From Rhizophagus clarus (taxonomy: Eukaryota > Glomeromycota > Glomeromycetes > Glomerales > Glomeraceae), in the NCBI GenBank assembly GCA_015698045.1, contig BLAL01000065.1:1-64000 (forward strand): 64,000 nt of DNA, in the 5' to 3' direction. Under the pieces are notes generated by a model that saw nothing but the letters and a program-made list of their open reading frames with translations, was not told where the DNA came from and did no database searches. Position 1 is the first letter of the stretch. Every line of letters starts with the position of its first letter. Both the position numbers and the translations under genes were made by a program. Shown here in pieces: positions 1 through 11,479 of this stretch.

Positions 1-517
1 AAAAACGTAAAAGAATAGGTAAAAAATTTTAATTGTTTAAAAAGTTTAAAAAGAGTTTCATTATTATAAACATTATGAGAGATAATATGGTAATGATAAC
101 GGGTTATTTTAAGTTAGATCATACAAATAAATCCGATTCATGTTTTTTTTCACTGAGTTTGCTTTTGTTACTTTGTTATTATGAAAATAATTATTATGAT
201 ACCATATGTATTTTAAGTATAACAGATAACGTTATCAGATTATTATATTTGTATCACATGACTCATAATATAATTTTATATTAATATAAATTACATACAT
301 AAATTACATAATTTAATAATGTATACAATAGCTTACATCTTAATCCTTTCTATAATAATAATCTCAATATAACATGACTCTTTCAAACTTAAATATTTAG
401 ATTCTTTTGATAATCTTTACAATTTTATTATTAAAGTCTCGATTGTTGATATCTTATCAAATTACATAAAATTCATCTTATCTAGAAACCCAATCAGCAA
501 TAAATAATCTAATTAAT
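1..517. other. AT-rich intergenic, no gene seen
   Basis: Very AT-rich sequence without a convincing reading frame; the one long frame (33-284, plus) has no recognisable composition or homologue. It lies downstream of the 3' end of the minus-strand malonyl-CoA decarboxylase gene, so it may contain that gene's 3' UTR and terminator, but I see no specific signal. Confidence 0.5.
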
Positions 518-2974
518 TTAAATTATCTTAATATTTGTCGTTCTTTTTGCTTCATCAACTAATACAGGATCAACATTTGATATTGTGATTGACCCATCAC
601 ATAAATATTGTCTATTATTATTTTCAATATGATCTAATATATAATTATAATTTACCATGATTCCAAATGATTCATCCAATCCTTTTTCTACGAAATAAAA
701 TTATTATTTTAATTATTATTATAAACATGTAATTATTTATATTATTAATTTTATGTATAAGTTCACTTACTTGATATATCACCTAACCAATTTAATCTAT
801 AAACGCACGCACCATTTCTTATATGAAAATTAGCTATAATGAAATTTTTTTAATAAATATTCTCCATGTTCTCGAATCTTAATTTCACAGAAACTCCAAA
901 TTATGTAACTTACCAACAGGATCTAATGCCAAATTCCTTCTCTTTTCTGTCAAAATGTATCTAAACAATTCATATATATTATTAATGTTACGTTTAAAAT
1001 TTTCATTTATTTCAATTACGAAAATTAACATACCTTGCACATAGTCTCATCAATATAGGTTTCAACTCGTGAAAACATTTTTCATCTCTAATCCAATCTT
1101 TTGATTTTATTAAATGTTTTAAAATTTCCGTTCCACTCCCATCTAGTTCTTTTCTTAAACTTTTAACCTTTTCAATTTCTTCCTTATTTAATATACTATC
1201 CCCTTCAACATTAATAGCATTGATCAACCATTTGCTAAGTCCTGGTATAGGACTTAATGTTGAAAAGTTTCTATACTTGAAAATTCATTTTGTAATTCTC
1301 TTACTACTCTTTTAATTAAAAAATTGCCGAGTTCGATTCCCGACAATCCTTGTTGACTTGTTATTGAATAAAAAATTGCACCATTTTATATCTTCAACTT
1401 GTGGGGTATTGACCTTGTTGGATTAGGATCTTCCAAAAATTATCTACATATCGACGCGAATCAAAATTATTGTATTAACTTAACAAAATACTAAAAGTTT
1501 GCAACATTGTTACTTTACCTGCACATTGTTCACAATCTCCTTTGTTAAAGCTACTTGAATAAATACAGTGGTTCATGACCAAGGTTCTCTATAAAAGAAC
1601 GCGAAGAGTCGTTCGTTCCTGGAATGTTAACTAAATTAAAAATTTATCATCCATTTTTTTTTTTTTAAAAAAAAAAATAATAATAACAAGATATTTACCA
1701 GGCCCTACACGTCTATAATTAAATATTATTTTCTTTTTTTTTTAGAATTTCTCTAAAAAATATATATATAAATAATTATACCAATAAACAAACCTCTTTC
1801 ATATCATCCCAATCCTTTATGCGTGAACTGCCTCATATTTCATGACTCTCTCCAAGGAGCAGCAGGTGAATGCCATGTTAATCTTTTTAAAGTTAAAATC
1901 CACCAACAATGATGATAATTTTCCTTTTAAAGATTCGTTCAATGCCGCAAAGCTGCTTCATGACCATTTTCTCTTAAATATCCTATAATCATCATGTTAT
2001 AAATTAGAGAGGCAGGAAGCCTTTTTTTTTTTTATAAATAATAATTACCGAATATACTGTCTAATTTCGCATAAATCGATAAACTTACTAATAAGTCAGA
2101 ACGTATATCCATTAAAAATTTCGTTCCATTGGGTAATCGATTTATTCGATCAAAAAATATGTGATGTACTGGAATCATGGCATGTCGAAGTATTTGTTCT
2201 GCCCGAAGTATTGCTCTCTCATTCTAAATAAAGATGACTTTAAATAAGACAAGTCATGATGATTGATATTTTATACTTGGTTAATCAATTCCTACCGCAT
2301 CTGCATTTGATAAACCAATATAATGATCTGTTGCTCTAAATACTTTATCTCTCATCACACCTATTATTAAGGAAATTTTTGGTGACTAATTAATGAATTA
2401 TGGAAATCATATTAAATTTGCCTCTTACCAAAGTCATGGGCAAGTATTTTCAAAAATTTAATTCTGTCTTCCTAATTAATCATCAATTTCAAAAAGAAAA
2501 ATTGTTAATAAGCAGGCACCTGGTATACTTAAATTACGAAAATAAATACAAACTTTATCAAGATTTTCATATAATTCACAACATTTTTTCGTCATTAAGG
2601 TAGGTACTAAATCACCTTCATTACGTTTTTCTGACACGGAAACTGATATTAATTTACGTATAAATCTAGGCTCATTGATGGCTAATTTTGAATTCGGCCC
2701 ACCAAATGAGAAAAATCCTAAAATTATTTTTTTTTTTTAATACATATATTAATATTTTTTTTAATAATATTATTTAATTAGAACGAATAATTTCTTTACC
2801 TGGTTCATGTGTATAAGCTTCAATATTTTGCCAAAAATCTTCTATAGCATCTGTTTCTAACGACTGTTGTATATATTGTTCAAATAAATTTTGTGCTTCA
2901 TTATTAGATACAGATTTTTGTGGCAAATCATGATTAAAACTCGAAAATTTTCGATTATGCCGATTTTGTTTCAT
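518..2974 (-). pseudogene. MLYCD: malonyl-CoA decarboxylase gene, decayed
   Basis: The family converts malonyl-CoA to acetyl-CoA plus CO2 in mitochondria, peroxisomes or cytosol. Exons read on the minus strand match it in order. Exon 2800-2974 encodes the N-terminus. Exon 2554-2717 carries FSFGGPNSKLAINEP. Exon 2429-2471 carries FLKILAHDFG. An exon near 2090-2220 carries RAEQILRHAMIPVHH and the FLMDIRSDLL stretch. A central exon near 1820-1980 carries LERVMKYEAVH. Exon 1034 to about 1400 carries [20 protein letters not shown] and ELKPILMRLCAR. Exons 914-960 and 771-833 give [27 protein letters not shown], split by an intron after DPV, and 518-687 gives GLDESFGIMVNYNY. The last four introns (688-770, 834-913, 961-1033 and the preceding junctions) have GT-AG ends and fit in phase. 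Lesions: a one-base loss near 1264, an in-frame TAA near 1393, a TGA or paired frameshifts near 1575, a frameshift at about 1822, and an internal out-of-frame block at 1850-1895. Either a real pseudogene or a poorly polished assembly. Confidence 0.82.
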
Positions 2975-3394
2975 GATATTATGTATTATCGTTGACTAAA
3001 CAATAAAACAATTTCAGTCAAACCAAGTTTATAAAAGTTACAATATTTAAATTAAAGAATATTTGTTTACAAACCCTTCTATTATGTCTGTATAGACTAT
3101 ATATCGTCGTTGTTTTTTGAAATATTTTCGAATAATTTTTATTGGGATAAATTAAAGGGCGAATATATGCAAATACAGACATTATATAACATAATACAAT
3201 AATTTAATTAATCGTTCACGATAAAGAAACCAGACATCTCCCTTTTACAATAATAAGTGATCAAAGATAGAGTTTACGTTATGTTACAAGTCACAACCGC
3301 TGATCGGAGCATAAATCATTCGATCAAACTTTGTGATACACAAACAATTTTTTTTTAATCTAAAAATCAATTTTAGAAAAACAAAAAAAAAAAA
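2975..3394. promoter_or_regulatory. divergent promoter region between MLYCD and uL14m
   Basis: This 420-bp spacer separates the two divergent start codons, so it should hold both promoters. It is AT-rich with A-runs just before the uL14m ATG. No specific factor site can be named from sequence alone. Confidence 0.4.
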
Positions 3395-3921
3395 ATGATT
3401 CAATTAAAAACTCTATTAAATGTAATTGATAATACTGGAGCAATAATTGCAGAATGTATTAGAGTAGGTCATGGTGGTAGATATGGTCGAATAGGTAAAA
3501 ACAAAGATATAGCTTATAGGTTTATAAAAAGTTGACTATTCTATTAATACTATCTTTATTATAAGTCTTCCCAATTCTTACCTTTCATTCCTTTTAACAT
3601 TTAGGTGATCCAATAACAGTTGTAATTAAAAAGGCAAGACCAATTTCACAAACAGCTTCCACAACATCACCTTCAGCTGCATCAAATCCAGCTGCTAAAT
3701 TACAAATACGCAAAGGTGAAGTAAAGAAAGCTTTAATTGTTCGAACTCGTAAGGAAATGAGGAGACCTGACGGTAGATATATCAAATTTGATGACAATGC
3801 TTGCATTCTATTAAATAATAAACAAGAACCTTTGGGCACTAGGGTTTTGGGTGTCGTAGGTGCTGAATTGAGAAATAAGAAATGGGGAAAGGTTATTAGT
3901 TTGGCTTCTAGAGTTGTCTGA
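3395..3921 (+). CDS. MRPL38: mitochondrial large-subunit ribosomal protein uL14m
   Basis: Two exons, 3395-3494 and 3605-3921, joined by a 110-nt GTAAAA...TTTAG intron, give 138 residues, the same length as yeast Mrpl38 and slightly longer than bacterial L14. The start MIQLKTLLNVIDNTGA is the classical uL14 N-terminus. The intron falls inside the RIGD segment, and the second exon continues with DPITVVIKKA, KKALIVRTRKE, RRPDGRYIKFDDNACILLNN and PLGTRVLGVV, ending SLASRVV. uL14 binds 23S-type rRNA at the subunit interface of the mitochondrial ribosome. The reading frame has no lesion, in contrast to its divergent neighbour MLYCD. A bacterial or plastid origin is excluded by the intron and context. 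This is the one clearly functional host gene in the window. Confidence 0.95.
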
Positions 3922-4066
3922 GAGCTAGGGTAGATTTTAGATGTTTTTTTTTTAAAAAAAAAAAAAAATGGTTTCATTAATGGCTTGGTCTTTGTTAATA
4001 ATTTAATTTTATGAATAAATCAGAAATAATTACTAGTATATTCTGATTTTAATTGAAGAGTTTCTT

Positions 4067-4275
4067 TTATTTCAAACTTGAAGGGACACTTTCGTGCTGT
4101 GATTTTGCACTTCCAAGGAGTCCATCAGAAATGTGTTTCCTTCTAAAGTCCCTAGTATCTCTCACGTTCAAATCTATATCATATAGAAAGTAAGGGATCC
4201 CTGGTGCACCAATTTCATCAATATATAAAAAATCCCGTGGGAGGTGTAAAAACTCTTGAGTGAAATCAAAGTGGC
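4067..4275 (-). CDS. unidentified C-terminal exon
   Basis: A 69-codon open frame with much higher GC than its surroundings ends in TAA at 4067-4069 and starts just after an AG at about 4276, so it looks like a last exon. It reads through segments such as FLHLPRDFLYIDEIGAPG and PYFLYDIDLNVRDTRD without any stop, and its composition is normal for a soluble protein. I do not recognise the family. It lies tail to tail with uL14m, 146 bp away. No upstream exon is visible before the ORF1 retroposon at 4787, so the rest of the gene is probably deleted or displaced. Confidence 0.45.
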
Positions 4276-4786
4276 TTTTTTGTTATTTTAAAAATAATAT
4301 TTATTAATACAAATATGAGAATTTAAGTCTCTAATTTGAATTTCAATCATAATTTTTCAATAAATATAATTCATTGATTTTCCAATCTTTAAATTAAGTT
4401 ATACATTACCTGAACAAAAGAAAATACATCATATTAAAATTTTAAATATTATTATATGCAATTTGAGTAATTAATAAAATAAAGAATTTGCTACTTTATT
4501 CAAATAGTATAAATTTTAAAGTATTTAAATTATTATCTAATATATTAAAATTAAAAAATATAATTGATTTATCTTTTTAAATATTAAAAATCATATACTT
4601 AAAAATAATAAATATATGTATAATTAAATAACAATACTGAAAAAAAAAAAATTTAGATAACTTTAAAATTGGATATATATATTTGTAATTGTATTTTATT
4701 AGAACTTTTATTTTATTAAACTAAAATAAAATTAAAATAAAGTTTAAAAATTAAATAATAAAAAAAGTTGGAATTTTTTAATTATT
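4276..4786. other. AT-rich spacer, no gene seen
   Basis: Nearly pure A/T sequence with no open frame of coding composition. Its right edge carries the left copy (4768-4786) of the 19-bp target duplication of the retroposon that follows. Confidence 0.6.
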
Positions 4787-6716
4787 TTTTTTTTTTTTTT
4801 TTTAAGGCATCGATAACGCATATCTTTATTTAAAATATTGTAATGTGCTACGCACTTCGTACAAAATTTATGAAAGTACACTCATAGCCCGAGGGCCGTT
4901 TCAATCATACTGCCTCAAAATTAAGATACATATAAACGAATAAAGGGAAAACGGGCATAAAAAAATAAAAATTCTATCTCAACTATCGAAGTAAGACAAA
5001 AATCCTACTAATTATTACTAATTTTGGGACTGCTTCGAATAAAATCCATCAAAACTGTCTTCAATTCTACAATTTCAGCATGTAATTGTCGTTTTGACAG
5101 CTTCTTTGAGAGGAAGTATCCGTACTCTTATCTTTTGTCTTCTGACTTTTCTTGTTCTTCCCTCCAGTCTTATTATTAGATGAGGATTGAGATGAATCCT
5201 TCGGCGGACTCCTTATGGGGACGCGATTTGATCCAGTGGCAGGAGAACCTGTCTTAGATCTTGAACCAACTTTAGTATGTTTGGAAGGTGGGTCTTGATT
5301 CAACTTGTTAGGTTTATCTTGCCTATTGGAACTAGACCACTGACTACTCTTCCTTCGTGTAATAAAAGACGGTACGGTATGGCGGCACCAACTGAGTTTT
5401 GCTCCATTCCAAAATGATTCCTTACTAAGGATGTTCTGTAAGTCCTCACAACTTTCAAAGTAGGCAATCATCTTACGCGTATCATTTAGATTCTTAACTT
5501 CTTTAAAAGCTTTAATATGTAGAGGATTGATAAAATTTGTTAGGTGTTTCTTAACTGCCAAAGCTTCAGCTGTAAAAGAATCTGGGGGTCCTTGAACAAC
5601 AGCCTGAAATCTTTCTCTTTCTTTACGTTCTTTAAGAGACCAGGAGGCAGGAAACCATCAAACCACCACAGGTCCAAGAGGAGCTATCCAAAGGCAATCT
5701 CATTCCCAAGTATCGAAAGCGTGCATAATCTCTAACTTACACCAAACTGTTTTATACTTCTTCTGTTTCTTAACGGTCACTGAGATTATATTACCCTAAA
5801 CCTTTAGATAGTCTAATAAAGTAATATTATCCCACTTGGCGGGGACATCATAAATGAGGATATCGCGAACATATTGACCTAAACTTGGGTTAGGGCGATA
5901 GCCAGTAATTATGTGTGTAGCATCATCACCTAGGTCATTAGATTTTACATTACTCTTCCCGCCATTTGTCTTGGATACAAATGGCTTGGCCATAGGTTTT
6001 AAAGAGGAACTGGAAGCAGACTGGGGTATAACTTGTGGCTGAGGTATTACAACAGGGTCCAAGTCTGGTGCGGGTATGTCAGGGCTAACTTGTTCCACAT
6101 CCTTAGCCTTTTGTTTATCTTGCTTCCGTGATGCTCCGTCTTCATTCCGATTGGTACTTGTTGATGCAACACTGGATTGTGATTGGTGCTCTTTATTTAT
6201 AGATATTTCCATATCCATAAATTCATCTGATAACCGGTGAGGATCATATGAGTCATCTAAATCTTTCAGTATATCCTTGATTTTTCTGCTGTCCTTATAC
6301 AAAGCCGTAGCAGTCTTGAAGGCATCTTCGTGTATGAGGAGGAGGCCCTGTAAAGAATATAGAGAAGGTTTTTGCCATATTTCCACTTGTTCGCTATCTT
6401 ATTAAGGCGTTCTTTTATAATTTTTGGAATGAAATTTCCTAGGTAGCCTTGGTACTCCTCTTTGCTCGCGTCCTTGGCAAATAACAAAGAGTGCTTAAGG
6501 GCCCACCCAAAACTTTGGTCATCCAGTAAAGTAATAAAGTGTCAAAAAAGTCGTTCATTAATATAGCTCGTTGAACTTGTTGGTAAATAGTGTCAAAGTC
6601 TGTAGTTCCTTCGACTATAAGTTGTGTAGTCATATTCGTTCCACTATATACAGCTTTTGAAAAAATAAAAAATTATTTTTGTTGTGTTGTGAACTGCACG
6701 AAGTGGAAGAGAGTTT
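4787..6716 (-). mobile_element. full-length ORF1-type non-LTR retroposon
   Basis: The element lies on the minus strand. Its 3' end is a 17-nt poly(A) tail (T-run 4787-4803), and its 5' end is at 6716, about 80 nt before the first ATG. It is flanked by an exact 19-bp direct repeat, TTGGAATTTTTTAATTATT, at 4768-4786 and 6717-6735. Poly(A) plus a long exact TSD is the signature of target-primed reverse transcription. Only an ORF1-like gene is present and no reverse transcriptase follows it, so this copy must have been mobilised in trans or be a retroposed ORF1 transcript. The exact TSD suggests a fairly recent insertion, yet the ORF is frameshifted. Confidence 0.9.
5067..6633 (-). pseudogene. 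LINE ORF1-like RNA-binding protein, frameshifted
   Basis: Starts at ATG 6633 and ends at the stop at 5067, passing through several reading frames. Breaks lie near 6500, 6390, 5800 and 5560-5740. A low-complexity Ser/Pro/Lys linker precedes a segment YVRDILIYDVPAKW followed by LLDYLKVWG-like sequence, which looks like the first strand and helix of an RRM. Further on come WWFPASWSLKERKERERFQA and a C-terminal Ser/Lys/Gln-rich basic tail (about residues 70-160 of the last open block). This layout (variable N-terminus, RRM-like core, basic tail) is that of ORF1 proteins of LINE-type elements, which bind the element RNA. The relic at 29.5-31.0 kb is a homologue. The family assignment rests on motifs seen by eye. 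Confidence 0.65.
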
Positions 6717-6735
6717 TTGGAATTTTTTAATTATT

Positions 6736-7058
6736 AATAAGTTTATAATAATATTTTTATAAAAAAATAATATTTATAAAAAAATATAAAATAATAATTA
6801 ATAATAACTAATATTTATTAATAATAATATAAATAAAATATTTTTTAAAGTTAATTAATCTAAAAATAATAAAATATAAATAAAATTATTATAAAAATAT
6901 TAAAATTAGTTAAATTTATATTAATTGATGATCTGGATAAGATTGGTACTATTTTCATATTAAAATTTGGAGCAACATTTTACAACTGTTTGACAATAAA
7001 TAAGTAAACACTAAAATTATTTTATTTTATCTAAAATTTGTAAAAATTAAATCATAGA
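6736..7058. other. AT-rich spacer, no gene seen
   Basis: A/T-only tracts with no coding frame. The last 80 bases resemble the 150-bp satellite that continues after the foldback element to the right. Confidence 0.5.
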
Positions 7059-7818
7059 GTAGACAGCATAAGTAATGCAATACTTTTGAATCAAATTTAC
7101 AATATAAAATACAAATTTTAATATAATAAATTTATATTTATTTTAAAGCTAAGATCTTAAACAATATTTTAAAAGTATTTATTTATTTAATCAATCGTAA
7201 AATTTTATAAAATCATCTAATTTATAAAAACATAAAATTTTAACTTTTTAACTAAATAAGATAGAGGAAAACAAATACTAAATTTGAATTCTTTGAGTAA
7301 AAAATAGGTTAGATTTCAAAGATCATAATAATTGAATTACTAGTTATTAAGAAAATTAATTTTAAAAATCATTTTTTTTTTTTTTACTTCAAAGATCATA
7401 TCATATTTATTGAAAAATATCAAAGGAATAGTTTTTAAAATCATGTAAATCACTTAAAAATCAATAATCAATAATTACTATAATTTTTAGTGATCTACAT
7501 GATTTTTAAAATTAATTTTCTTAATAACTAGTGATTTAATTATTATGATCTTTGGAATCTAACCTATTTTTTACTTAAAGAATTTAAATTTGGCATTTAT
7601 TTTGCTCTATCTCGCTTAGTTAAAAAAGTTAAAATTTTTATGTTTTTACAAATTAGATGATTTTTATAAAATTTATTATTATTTAAAATAAATAAATATT
7701 TTTTAAAATATTGTTTGAGATTTTAGCTTTAAAATAAATATAAATTTATTATACTAAAATTTGTATTTTATATTATAAATTTGATTCTTAAAAGTGTTGC
7801 ATTATTTATGCTGTCTAC
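7059..7818. mobile_element. long-armed foldback element (MITE-like)
   Basis: The left end GTAGACAGCATAAGTAATGC (7059) is matched in inverted orientation by GCATTATTTATGCTGTCTAC (ending 7818). The inverted similarity continues inward for most of each ~370-bp half, for example the blocks around 7120-7140 and 7735-7790 and the pair flanking the centre at 7380-7440. No coding capacity is present. Long arms meeting near the middle are typical of foldback or MITE-type DNA elements. The flanking duplication is not clear. Confidence 0.75.
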
Positions 7819-8074
7819 TATATATGTAAAAATACTTAAGGAAAAAGAATAAGCTAAAAAAATCATATGTTTAGTATTACAAAAAGTGTTTACATTAGAT
7901 ATACTTCAATTTTTTTACTTTATTTCTTACTTTTTTGTATGATTGGTAAACACTAAAATTATGAAAACTCATTTGGGTATTATAAAAATCATACAATATA
8001 TATAATAAAAGTTAAGAAATCATAATAAGTTAAAATATTTGCTTATTTATTGTTAAAAGAATTATGATTCATAT

Positions 8075-8527
8075 TAGAGACCTGCATTTGGCTATATTTT
8101 GAGGCCTGACCTGACCTGGATTTAAAAACAGTATATCATGTACCAGCTCAACCCAACCTGAGGTAAAAATACTGAAATTCAGGCCCAGCCTGAACTTAGA
8201 CTGGTTTTTAATATATGTAAAAAACTAAATTTTTATAATAAAAATATAGTGTTTGGATAAAAAACAATTTGTATATGAACTTAAAATAAAAAATAATGAT
8301 TTTCAAGTCTGATCTGAAATTAGAAATTTGTAGTAAGCTTAATTTTGGTCAGAATTAAGAAAATTTTAACTAGAATTAAGAAAATCTGGATTTTTCCAAA
8401 AAAAAAATCTGCCAGTCCAGTCTGGCCTAAGTCTTTTTTTTAATTAAAATTTGCCAGCCCAGATCCAGCTCAGTACTCAGATCTAGGCTGGACTAATTTA
8501 GATCCAGGCTCAGTTTGCAGGTCTCTA
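8075..8527. mobile_element. non-autonomous hAT-like MITE
   Basis: Inverted termini TAGAGACCTGCA and TGCAGGTCTCTA bound 453 bp. They are flanked by 8-bp near-identical repeats (ATTCATAT at 8067-8074 and CTTCATAT at 8528-8535). The interior is richer in GC than its surroundings and has repeated CAGCCC/CCTGACC-like words but no open frame. Short TIRs with an 8-bp TSD fit a non-autonomous hAT element. Confidence 0.75.
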
Positions 8528-8675
8528 CTTCATATAGCAAAACATTTATATTACATAAATAATTAATGAGAAATACATGAACACTATAATTTTGAAATTT
8601 ATTATTATAGAATAAAAATTAAATTATGCATGCAATAAATCTTAAGGAAGAAGAATAAAGTAAAAAAAATATATA

Positions 8676-9067
8676 TTTGGACAGACTTATAGCAAAAAGT
8701 GGGCTCAGCCAAAAAATTTTTTTTAAGATTTTATTATAATTATATATTAATTAACTTAATCTTTTAAAAAAAATATTTTTTTATTTATAATATATTAATA
8801 AAAAAATTAAATTTTTAATAATTTGTAATTTATATATTTTCTTTTATTTCATTTAATAAGTTATATAAATGTGCTAGAAAAAACTAATATTTTTAATGAA
8901 TTCCTTGCAAAATTTTAATTTAATTTAAAAAGAACCAATTTAAAAATCTTTAAAAAGTTTTTAAAATAGTAATAATTCTTTAAATTAATTAAATAATTAA
9001 ATTTATAATTATTTTTAAAATTATGTTATTATCCCAACCCCACCTTTTGCTATGGGTTTGCCCATTT
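8676..9067. mobile_element. degenerate TIR element
   Basis: The left end around TGGACAGACTTATAGCAAAA and the inverted right end around TTTTGCTATGGGTTTGCCCA share ATAGCAAAA plus a GTGGG block in opposite orientation. The 390-bp interior is AT-only and non-coding. The TIR has several mismatches and no clear TSD, so this is an old copy. Confidence 0.5.
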
Positions 9068-9099
9068 ATTAATGGGAAAAAAGTGTTTATATTTTACGC

Positions 9100-9941
9100 T
9101 GTAATGCCAGAATTCACGTAATAAAGAAATAATATTAGTACAATACGTAGTAATTGCAAGGGTAATAATTTAACCGACGGTAATAATTTAACTGATGGGA
9201 ATTAATTTAACCAATGGGAATTAATTTAACCGATGGATAATAGTCCAATTGAAGGACGATAATAGTCATAGTTATATTTATTTTTAGATTAAATTATATC
9301 ATATTTTTATTTTAGTTTAAATTACATCATAGTTATATTTATTTAAATTAAATTACATCATATTTTATTTTTAGTTTAATTTATTTTAACATTCAAATTA
9401 AGGGGAAATGAAATAGTAGAAACTAATAGTTTAGGAAAATAGAAAAAATAGTAGAAATTAATTTTTTGAAAATTTATAAAAAGACCCTTTATGTAAAGAG
9501 GATCGACAGATCAAGGATTGACAAAATAGAAAGCTCAACAGTTAATTCTGTTCTCTCGAATAATATGAAATAATAAAGATGAGAATATTGATTATTAAAA
9601 GTTATTACGAATATGCTCGTGGTTTACCCGAAAATTAATTAATATTTGAATGAATTATTTAATGATAAAGAGAATATAATATGGGGAAACTATCGCAGTT
9701 TAAAAGTTAAAAATAATAAAATAATAATTTAAAAGAATTATCAGAAATAATGAGAAATGAATTATTTGAAATATATTCGAAAGTATAAGAATTGGGAGAT
9801 GATAAGTTCGCGATAGTAATGAAGTAATAACTTGACAATCAATAATAATGACGTAAAATAAAATAAACAAAGCATAAAAATAAACCAAGCATAATAAATA
9901 TAATGATATGTTAACACTAAGGTGGCAGCTTAGTCGTTACA
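9100..9941. mobile_element. solo LTR
   Basis: An 842-bp unit begins TGTAATGCC and ends GTCGTTACA, so it has the 5'-TG...CA-3' form with a 5-bp inverted terminus TGTAA/TTACA. The four bases ACGC repeat directly at 9096-9099 and 9942-9945, a possible TSD. A TATA-like TATAAAAAG lies at 9475-9483, followed by a region with AATAAAG, as in an LTR promoter and R region. No internal retroviral-type genes or second LTR are present, so an LTR-LTR recombination product is likely. Confidence 0.7.
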
Positions 9942-10737
9942 ACGCATATTTTATTTCACAATTTTTATATAATTAGTAAATACTATAATTATGAAAATTC
10001 ATTTATATGCAGTAAAAATCTTTTCACATATGCATAAATATTTAAAGAAAAAGAATAAACTAAAAAATTATATATTTATTATTGAAAAAAAAGTGTTTGC
10101 ATTGCATGCATATCAGATTTTACAATTTTTTATATTTTTTTCACTATTAATAAACACTAAAATTATGAAATCCAATTTCTATGCTATAAAAATAATATTC
10201 TATATGCAAATAAATTCGAGGAAATAGAACAAGCAAAAAAAGTTATATACTATTATTGTAAAAATAAGTTTATATTGTACAATCATCTAATTTTATGAGA
10301 GTACTAAAGAGTACTGATCTTATTCAGATTGTCAATTAAAGTTATAAAAATTATAAATAAAGCCATTCCAATTTAATTATTTATTTAATATTTAGATTTT
10401 ATGATAAATTTAAAGAAAAAAGAGATTTATAATAAATAAATATATATAATAAAATTTTAAAATATCTAAAAAATTTTAATAAAATATAATTTAAATTTAA
10501 AAAAAGTATTTAAATATATATTTATTTTAATTCAGATTTTTATAAAAATAAAAAAAAAATAAAATATATTAAACAAATAATTAAATTAGAGTAGCCTAAT
10601 TATATTATAATACTAAAATGAAGGAAACGTCATTATATCTTGAGTACTTTATCAAGGGATAGCATATGATGATTTTTTAGTCATTAACTATCTTGTCATA
10701 GAGGTTATATAGTATGGCAATATGAGTTCTGAAACTA

Positions 10738-11400
10738 CTTTGCTGAAACTTGAAGTTTACAATCGATATTGAATAAATATCATAATGATGTCATTACGAT
10801 ATCATTACGATATTTTAACAAAAAATCGAATCGACGTCGTTAAGTTAGTCTTAACTATGTTTATTCGATATTGATTGGTTCGATATCTCTGCGATCACTA
10901 TACGACATTTATTTGATATCATAACTATATCATAGCAATAACGTATTAACATCGAATTAACATTGCCAAAGTATTATAACATTTATTCGATATCGTAACT
11001 ATATCGTAGCAATAACGTATTAACATCGAATTAGCATTGCAAAAGTATTATAACATTTATTTGATATCGTAACTATATCGTAAAGATAACATATTAACAT
11101 CGAATTAATATTGCCAAAGTATTATAACATTTATTTGATATCGTAACTATATCGTAAAGATAATATATTAATATCGAATTAATATTGCAAAATATTATAA
11201 TATTTATTCGATATCGTAACTATATTGTAGCGATATCATATTAACATCAAATTAATATTACGAAAATGTTTTTATATTTACTCGATATCATAACTATATC
11301 ATAGAAATATCATATTAATATTGAATTAACATCGCTAAAGTATTATAACATTTATTTGATATCATGACTACATCATAGTAATTTCATAAATTACATCATA
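10738..11400. repeat. left subterminal GATATC array of copy A
   Basis: After the terminus the sequence consists of GATATC, GATATT and ATATCG words. From about 10,900 it becomes a tandem of ~74-bp units (phases at 10971, 11045 and 11119) containing GATATCGTAACTATATCGTA and GTATTAACATCGAATTA. Subterminal repeats of this kind in CACTA-type elements are binding sites for element-encoded proteins; that role is inferred here. Confidence 0.85.
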
Positions 11401-11479
11401 AAAAATGATTTTATATTTATTACGTTATAATAATAATTTACATTAATAATAATAATAAGAAAATAAAGAAGAAAATAAA

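Larger units (their letters stand above)
7840..10290. repeat. dispersed ~150-bp satellite unit, interrupted
   Basis: Blocks sharing an AAGGAAAAAGAATAAG-type segment, then an AAAAAGTGTTT-type segment and an AAACACTAAAATTATGAAA-type segment, occur at about 7840-8010, 8560-8690, 9960-10110 and 10130-10280. They look like diverged copies of one tandem unit that was later split by insertions at 8075-8527, 8676-9067 and 9100-9941. Confidence 0.6.

Noticed and set aside
33..284. 83-codon frame at the left edge
   Set aside because: AT-driven composition, no support from splice sites or homology.
1325..1350. GAGTTCGATTCCCGAC resembling a tRNA T-arm
   Set aside because: It falls inside a malonyl-CoA decarboxylase exon (the SGIELG codons) and no cloverleaf surrounds it.
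3594..3977. 127-codon minus-strand frame
   Set aside because: It is the antisense shadow of the second uL14m exon.
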